Shown piece by piece: positions 57,772 through 64,000 of a stretch of DNA of 64,000 bases (position 1 is its first letter; each line of letters begins with the position of its first letter). Position numbers and translations under genes: made by a program. The stretch is from Calonectria ilicicola (Eukaryota > Ascomycota > Sordariomycetes > Hypocreales > Nectriaceae): assembly GCA_020809705.1 (NCBI GenBank), contig CP085825.1, positions 3,906,001 to 3,970,000 of the forward strand. The letters are read 5' to 3'. The notes below the pieces were generated by a model, which had not been told where the DNA came from, made no database searches, and saw nothing but the letters and a program-made list of their open reading frames with translations.

Positions 57772-58515
57772 TCAATTCTCAAGGCCCTGACGCCACTTCT
57801 TATAGTCTTGGTATTCAAGAGTTGACTTCTTGCCTTGATAGCGCGTAACTTTGAGATCCAAGTCCTTCCAGTGCGAGCGACTGCCCATCCAACCAGCCTT
57901 ACGGACTAGGCTAAATAGCGTTTCATCTTGGTTCCAACCCTGCTCGGAAGCAACATCGGGCAGATAGGTGGAGCCATAGCGACGTCCGCGATCGTGAAAA
58001 GACAGGCGGATTCCGTGGACACCGATCTCCCAGTCATACTTGTCATCAACCTCCTCAAAGTTGGTGAGGAGAGTGACAGCAACCTGCAACTGGGGCAGCT
58101 CGGACTTTCGGATGGGGGGGAAACGAGTGTCCTGAAGGGCGGAGATCAGGGCATATTCGGGGATGCCCTCGGACAGAGGTTGAGACTCGAACGTGCCGAT
58201 ACAGCCTCGCAGGGCGGGCTCACCGTCATCCATGGTGTTCCATGTGACGAAGAGGGGAGCAGACGAGGGAGGCAGGGGCAAAGACGACGTGGAAGTGGCA
58301 GGAGTTGACTCGGCGAGCGAGGTCGAAGAGGACGAAGACGATTCGGAATCATTTGCGAGGCGGCGCAAAGCTGGGTCTTGGAGGCCCTTGGATGCGGCAA
58401 CACTGGGCTGGGACGAGATCCTCGCTTGAATCTCGTCTAGGGACAAGGGCTTACGGTTGGTAAGGTGGGCCTCGAGAGCCTCGAAGCAGGTGAGGCAGTG
58501 TTCGGTGGTCGCCAT
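57772..58515 (-). CDS. AMMECR1-domain protein
   Basis: Single exon, 247 residues; starts MATTEHCLTCFEAL. The AMMECR1 signature LRGCIGTFE is at residues 102-110, followed by YALISALQDTRFPPI, LQVAVTLLTNFEE, the GVHGIRLSF strand and STYLPDVASEQGW, and near the end SLVRKAGW. The domain is conserved from archaea to human, and its biochemical activity is not established. A Ser/Thr/Pro-rich insertion (about 57-85) separates the first helix from the rest, as in other fungal members. GGGAGAC repeats lie 185-215 bp upstream of the start. It is divergent from the small secreted-peptide gene. Confidence 0.93.
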   Translation of the reverse strand: MATTEHCLTCFEALEAHLTNRKPLSLDEIQARISSQPSVAASKGLQDPALRRLANDSESSSSSSTSLAESTPATSTSSLPLPPSSAPLFVTWNTMDDGEPALRGCIGTFESQPLSEGIPEYALISALQDTRFPPIRKSELPQLQVAVTLLTNFEEVDDKYDWEIGVHGIRLSFHDRGRRYGSTYLPDVASEQGWNQDETLFSLVRKAGWMGSRSHWKDLDLKVTRYQGKKSTLEYQDYKKWRQGLEN

Positions 58516-58700
58516 CGAAGCAGGAACCGACCTGGACAGGAGAGGTCAGGAGACAATGTTGTAAGACAAGACGATGGGCAGGCGCAGCAGATGGACAAAG
58601 CAGCGATCAGCAAGCGATCGATCAACGGGGAAAGATGTGCCTCTGACTGAACAGAGCGAGGGAGCAAGCAAGCAGAGAAAGCAAAATGGTATGTTTAACA

Positions 58701-58732
58701 AGACGGGAGACGGGAGACGGGAGACGGGAGAA
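58701..58732. repeat. Tandem GGGAGAC heptamer, about four copies
   Basis: Perfect 7-bp unit in the purine-rich leader of the AMMECR1 gene (C/T-rich on its sense strand). Likely replication slippage. Confidence 0.85.
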
Positions 58733-60349
58733 GAGAGAGGCAAGTCAGAGGCACGAGGCACGAGGCGAGCGAGAGAGCACGGCAGGTGGAGGTGGAGAGC
58801 GGAAGTGCAAGTGCAAGTGGGGATTGAAGTCAGATGGCTGCAAAGGAGGGGGAGAGGAGGAGGTGATAAGCAAGCATCCGACAAGCTTAGGAATGGATGG
58901 ATGACAACCAAGACATAAAAAACAAAAAGCAAACGCCACGTTACCTATATGAATCAATACGGGACAAGAAGCGGCTACACAGACTCAACAAAAGGCAAAA
59001 GGCCAAAAGAAGATACGCATGCGCATCCTCCAGGTGCTCGGGGCCCTGGCTGAGGCCCATCCAGAGACAGCAACCCCACCTTTTGGCTAAGCAAGCTGCA
59101 GCGGGGTGTTTAGCTGGGCCCAGGATCGAGTCGCGAAACTTGGCAACATCGAGCAGCTAGCTAGTCTGCAAAACAGCTGCTGGAAAGTGAGCTCGCTGTC
59201 GGATAATCGGCGCAGCTACAGAAACGAGAGCTCGCCGGTGGTGATTACATCGTGACTGGGCAAAGGGCATGGATGGGCCCGCATGTTTCTTGCCTTGCTT
59301 TACATCCTTCCGACCTACCCCGCGATTCCCACGACTCCTCCCCAGTCCCGCGCCGTGATTAGCTCGCTGACGTCTCAGCTTGGATGCCTTGCCTACGAAC
59401 CAAGGTTCCCGGCAGAATCGCAAAGCTTGCGCCCAGCTGAGCACCGCCAGGGGCCTGAATCTGGTTTCTTGAGCCGCTGGGACTCAGGCACTCACCTGTT
59501 CTTGGACACCCGTCTGCCTGCATCATGTCGCCTGCATCATGCCATGACGAAAACAAACCACCACTGCCGGCTAAGGTCAGCAGCTAATCATCCGTCAGAA
59601 TTCTGAGGCGATCGAGGCATGCATCGTCGGTTTTGCCGCCAATGCCACCACAGCCTGCCTATAGCCGCCATACGTGGCCCAACACAGCGCCCAGTCATGT
59701 CTCGTTCTGGCCTCCAGTGAAGGTCGCTAGGCTGCTGACTCTGTCGGCATAGACGCAGGGCATATCTGCGCCCCCTTCGTACGAGCAGCTCGCGTTTCCC
59801 GGAACCTGCTTTGTTACCGGATATCGAGCCTCCGCGTGTATGATCGCCACCCTGCATCCATCCCAAGCGACAGCCTCTGGGTTTCATGCCAATATTTAAC
59901 CCCTGCTTGCAATAAAATAAGCTTGGTAACGCGTGTGATGGTCGAATCAGGCCTCCCAAAATAAACATTCTTTCTGTGAGATGCACGTCTAAGTTTGCTT
60001 GCAGAGAATGAAATCCTGGTCCCTCAGCGGATGGCTGACTCCCGGGTCATTTCATCCTCAACTTCCGTGAAGATCATTCCCACCGCTAAAGTCTCAAATG
60101 GGATCCTGAGACGAAATAACAACAATGGTGCGAAAATTTAGGTTCCTATACTCATGATGTCGATGAAAAGAAAAGTACGGGCTTAGGATACAAATATCGA
60201 ACTGGTCCTCGAGAACTGAGAGAAATCATGCCGTTCCTCAACCATCATAACTTCTGATCCTCTCCGCTCGCTTATTCTGTCAACATTCCCTCGATTGCCG
60301 TGCGATCCCGAACAGTCTTCTTGACCCATTAACTTATTCTTTAATTCTT

Positions 60350-60373
60350 TTCTTTTTTTTTTTAAAAAAAAAA
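60350..60373. promoter_or_regulatory. T-run/A-run junction abutting the peptide start codon
   Basis: A run of T (to 60363) passes into a run of A (60364-60373) that ends directly at the ATG of the secreted-peptide gene. An A-rich context before ATG favours initiation in fungi; the T/A junction itself is a self-complementary sequence. Confidence 0.6.
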
Positions 60374-60603
60374 ATGCAGGTTTTCGCCTTCGTTGTGGCT
60401 ATGCTCACCGCCGGCACTTTGGCTGGCCCTCGTAAGTGCTTTAGGGCTTCATTTGAGAGACATGCAGATCTCGATTAACCTTTGCCACGACAGTTAAGCG
60501 ACAGGTCAATGTTAACCAAGCGGCTATGACTGATTCCAATGGGAACATTGTAGCATTCAACTCGACCGAGGTCTACCAAGCCAACAAAGCCGCCGGTCTA
60601 TAG
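60374..60603 (+). CDS. Small secreted peptide precursor, 55 residues
   Basis: Two exons, 60374-60431 and 60494-60603, joined by a 62-bp intron (GTAAGT...GACAG) that keeps the frame. Residues 1-18 are a classic signal peptide (MQVFAFVVAMLTAGTLAG), followed by a Lys-Arg pair (KR, 21-22) that fits Kex2 cleavage. The mature part would be 33 residues, starting QVNVNQAAM, containing the core DSNGNIVAFNSTEVYQ with one N-glycosylation sequon (NST), and ending KAAGL. There are no cysteines. It resembles small secreted proteins common in Hypocreales, but I cannot name a family. Role unknown: cell-wall component, signal or effector are all open. Both exons are too short for usual ORF cut-offs. Confidence 0.7.
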
Positions 60604-63179
60604 ATAGATGGGACCAGTCTGACTCGAACGGGGAGAGAGGGGTTGCCTCTCACTTATGCACACGCACGGATACTACAGCAAATGATGACGGAGGTCCATC
60701 CTTTCACGAATCGCTGGCCGGGAACGATGTGGCTGGCCCGTTATAGGGCTGCAGAACATGGTCTTTCTAGTGGAGGGTGATGCGCTTGGGTCCTGTTGAC
60801 AGGCATCCCAATCTAGACATTATTTTCAAATCAAATATCCTGTGTGGCAGGCCCTGGGTTCGGCTGCTACCGAGAAACAGCAACAGAAATTGGTCTTACC
60901 TGCCTACGCTGCGCCGTGCCTTGACATACATACAGTATGTGCTGTCTTATGTCCAACCAAATATAGAGGGTGAAAAGTCCAGACGATTCTTTGCGTGATG
61001 TATGTGCCCACCTTATCCACAGGAAGGATTCCCGTGCTGCGTGAACGAAAACGAGGGGGATCCATGGAGTGACCTGTTGAGGAGGATGGTCAAGGCAGAT
61101 GGCTGGCTGGGAACACGTCTGGTCAAGCCAAGGCAGTCCACCACGCTACTACCACACCAAGTTCGGTTCTGCACGATCAAGTTTGAGTGCCCAAGTCAGC
61201 CTCACGGACGGGTCCTTCTGTCGTCACAAACAGACTGCGATTGGCGGGATCGTCGACTAATTGGCGCTCCAGCGGGTGGCGTTTAGCCCACATGAGAAGT
61301 TGGGGACGGGACAGGCTGGTTTAGTCTGGTGTAGAGATGGGGGCCATTGAGCAAGGGCCGGCCAGCCGGACATTTCAAAAAATTTGCGATGGAAGACGGA
61401 AGAATGTGCGTGGTGATGGTGCTGATGTGTGTGCACAGGGGTCTCGCAATGCTGTTGCCCTGTCAGGCCGTCGTCCTGTTCACATACGCGTGTCTCATAC
61501 TAATGAAGGGAAATTGTAACCAAGCACTAGAAGGAAGAGAAAAAGAAACACAGATGAGTGGCGAGCAAGGGCCAGATTGGTCCACCCAACACCAACATCG
61601 ACACAGCAGACAAAACTCTGAAGACATAAACGAGATCGGTCACGGGAGGGGGGAGGAGTAGTCCTCACCGCGCCTCGCCGTGATTCTATTCTGAGTTGTT
61701 CATCTCATGTCAAGACTTTTTTTTTTTAATTCTCTCAACACCAACCTCCCCCTCCTCCACCACAGCCCGCCGTCCAGGGCTCTTCCTAAACAACTAGCTC
61801 CCAAACACCATCCATGCCCAAGCGAGCACCCCCACACCCGTCTCACCTACCCTGTGTTGGTGCTGTTTGACGCCATGGTTGGTTCTGCGTGGTCCATGAG
61901 GCCGCTGGCCGGAGCCTCGGAATCTCATGCACTCCGTCGAAGGAGCATGAATGGGCCAGTGAATGTTCATAACAAGAGGGCCTGTTGGGGAAAATTGCTG
62001 CTGACATCGTCATTTGTACCCCTCCAGGCAGGCCCCGGTTTAGCATGGATTGCAGGGCTGAGTTACGGGGGTTTGTTTTCTCGCGAAAGGCCCGCTCTCG
62101 ATTCCCAAATTAGCTCTCTCAACTTACAAAGCTGCTATAAGAAAAACAGCACCGTTTTTTTTTTTTTTTAACTCTTGTTAGGCTGGATGCGCAGCCTCCG
62201 GCCCAACTTTGACCGCCGGTTTAAGCGTGATCCAAAGCTGCTCGACAATGTCCGCACGCACTCGGATGCAATGTTGTCAACGGCCACGGAACGGCAGCGA
62301 AGTGCCCTGTAATTAACGTTTCGAGTGGCTAAGTTCTCGCTGGCCTGGTCGAGGATAGACCCTGGACTCGTTGCATCATAATTAGACCTTCCGTCGACCA
62401 GCAGACAAGCGGTGCAGCGCAGAGCCGCCCAGGTTGCCCAAAGACCCCCAAACCAATAATGGTCAAAGTACTGTACTTCGTTGTACACGCTGCCTCCCTC
62501 AGGCAAGGAACCGCTTGCTCGGCTCCGAGTGCGACTCCGCTGTACTGTACATGTGCAGGGCTGTCGTGGTGCCGTTGCCGCTGCACACTCACGCTGGTCA
62601 GCAGCTATATGCCCTCAGCCGCAGCTCATCAATCAGCACTAAGCCCAATTCCAAACCAGGGCCGGGGCATGGAGTCTGGGCGGGCATGGACTGTGGATCA
62701 AAACCCATGGCTCTTTGGGGCGGTGGCTCATCCTAACCCTATCCAACCATGGCGCCATGGAGCATGAGATGGCTGAGCCGGACTGGCTGCGGGGACGAGT
62801 TAGAGAGCCTCTCGCTCGGGTCGAGACCATGACAAAGACGTGGGAGAATGGCCTTGATTCAGCCCAGGCTGCACCCGAATAAAAAGGCGCTCAGCACCCC
62901 CATTTCCCCCCTGGACATAGGTCGACATGCGCTGGATGTGCGAGTGACAAAAAAACAAAGCAAAACGACGCCGGGACGACACGGACGCCTACCAGGAAGG
63001 CTATGAGACGCCGCCATCAGCATTCATTGATTTGATTCGATTTGATCCACGGCAGCCATCATTGGGCAGGTGTGCTCTAGGAACAGACGTCATCGAGTTT
63101 TCTGACCCCGACTGGCCAGGCCACAGCTGAGCAAGGCCAAATCCTTCGACAGTTATCGAATACAATTTACTCAGCAAAC
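60604..63179. other. Intergenic before the membrane-protein gene
   Basis: 2.6 kb. T tracts at 61719-61728 and 62156-62169. A minus-strand frame of 112 codons at 62168-62506 looks mildly protein-like but has no ATG at its 5' end and no motif. No gene supported. Confidence 0.5.
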
Positions 63180-64000
63180 ATGTTGGTGTTCATGGGAAAC
63201 CAGCGCGCGCAGGCGCAATTCGACCGATCGAAATGGCGTCTGCCTATTCTGCTCCCCATCTGGGTGCTTCAACTGGGCCTGACCATGACCATGGTTGGTC
63301 TCTTCGCCTTCCGACTGGGAGACACGTACAAGACGTACGATGAACAGGACAAGAAAGGTGGCTTGCCCATTATTGAGGTGGTGTAAGTTTTCACCATGCA
63401 TTGTGCTCTTTGTTCCAATCCTCTGACCTGTCCTCTGCAGTTGGGAAGCGACCAATGTCAGCATGGCCGCTGTGGCATCCATTTGCACCTTTGTTGAGAT
63501 CATCAAGTACTTTGCTGAAGCCCTCACTCCATGGACCATGGTCTTCACCCACGTCATCAAATTGACGAGTGGCATCGCCATTCTTGTGCTTGATGTTGTT
63601 GTCTACGTCCAACGCCACGATCGACACTACTCGCTCATTGGCCTGGGCCTCGACTGTGCTTTCATGTAAGACGCTCCACAAACACCAATCCTTCGAATCT
63701 CGTTCGCTGACAATATGCAGTCTCACCGCCCTTATCCTCGTCATCTACATCTTCCGAATCTTCAGCCGGCTCGCCGTGTATGACGACTACGCCCATCCTG
63801 TCAATGTCAAGCCCTTTGGCTTCAACGATGAGTTGGATCGTGACACTTCGTACCAAGGAGTGCGCGGATCTTTCGATAAGCACTTTTCGTCGGCTTCATC
63901 GCGCCTCAGTCTCAGCTCTTCTACCAGGACTGATGTTGAGATGGGAAAAGTTGAACGCACCCCCAGCGTATATAGTCACAAGCGAGATACCCAATTTGAC
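63180..64000 (+). CDS. Four-helix membrane protein, fungal, unknown function (3' end cut)
   Basis: Exons 63180-63382, 63441-63665 and 63721 to the window edge; 236 residues are visible and the frame is still open. Four hydrophobic segments are seen: LPIWVLQLGLTMTMVGLFAF, a second around ATNVSMAAVASICTFVEII, a third VIKLTSGIAILVLDVVVYV, and a fourth GLGLDCAFILTALILVIYIF. A hydrophilic cytosolic-looking Ser-rich tail follows (SSASSRLSLSSSTRTD), with possible phosphorylation sites. There is no signal peptide apart from the first helix. The layout (four helices, short loops, Ser-rich tail) is typical of conserved fungal plasma-membrane or vacuolar proteins; I do not recognise the family. Start: the first ATG (63180); a second in-frame ATG four codons on is possible. 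Confidence 0.8.

Larger units (their letters stand above)
58516..60373. other. Divergent intergenic region, AMMECR1 to secreted peptide
   Basis: 1.9 kb. Purine-rich on + from 58.6 to 58.9 kb, with a GGGAGAC tandem repeat. A 132-codon minus frame at 59588-59986 lacks motifs. Immediately before 60374 a T run passes into an A run. Confidence 0.55.

Noticed and set aside
62168..62506. 112-codon minus frame with reasonable composition
   Set aside because: Starts at a non-ATG codon, no family features, no splice extension found.

Overview
This is a stretch of nuclear chromosome from a filamentous ascomycete. The evidence is short (mostly 45-90 bp) GT-AG introns, genes on both strands about 3-4 kb apart, and fungus-specific families (Zn2Cys6 regulator, CorA-like GMTN protein, p32/MAM33, TMA16, Kes1-type oxysterol protein, RasGAP of the Gap1 type). 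Gene content and style suggest Sordariomycetes, probably Hypocreales; that placement is inference. No ribosomal RNA, convincing tRNA, CRISPR array, prophage or biosynthetic gene cluster was seen.

Layout. 0-9 kb: 3' part of the histone chaperone ASF1 (+), a CorA-like membrane protein (+), and a RasGAP (-) converging on it. 9-17 kb: a long gene-poor stretch with pyrimidine tracts; it holds one uncharacterised minus-strand coding candidate at 15.9-16.6 kb. 17.5-31.3 kb: mitochondrial-type peroxiredoxin (+), Ariadne-type RBR ubiquitin ligase (+), exonuclease 1 (-), TMA16 (+, divergent from EXO1), copper amine oxidase (+). 32-42 kb: Zn2Cys6 transcription factor (+) with an overlapping upstream ORF, MAM33/p32 (+), a 269-bp non-autonomous element with 44-bp inverted ends, a Kes1/Osh4-like lipid-transfer protein (-), and a conserved fungal protein of unknown function (-). 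42-53 kb: another gene desert with short tandem repeats, a five-exon candidate hidden among short ORFs at 47.2-48.1 kb (-), NOP9 (-), and a PLP-dependent decarboxylase (-). 53-64 kb: a Ras-like GTPase without a CaaX box (+), an AMMECR1-domain protein (-), a two-exon gene for a 55-residue secreted peptide (+), and the 5' part of a four-helix membrane protein (+).

The genes do not form one pathway. They are mostly housekeeping functions: chromatin (ASF1), DNA repair (EXO1), ribosome biogenesis (NOP9, TMA16), Ras signalling (RasGAP and a Ras-like protein, about 47 kb apart), mitochondria (MAM33, peroxiredoxin), lipid transfer, amine and amino-acid metabolism, and ubiquitination. I see no clearly new multi-gene system. 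The points most worth following up are the inverted-repeat element at 36.3 kb, the hidden gene at 47.2-48.1 kb, the secreted peptide at 60.4 kb, the overlapping uORF at 31.95 kb, and the ATG-less in-frame extension upstream of the RBR ligase. Exon boundaries were placed by eye from splice consensus and reading frame; exon totals divide by three in every complete gene listed.
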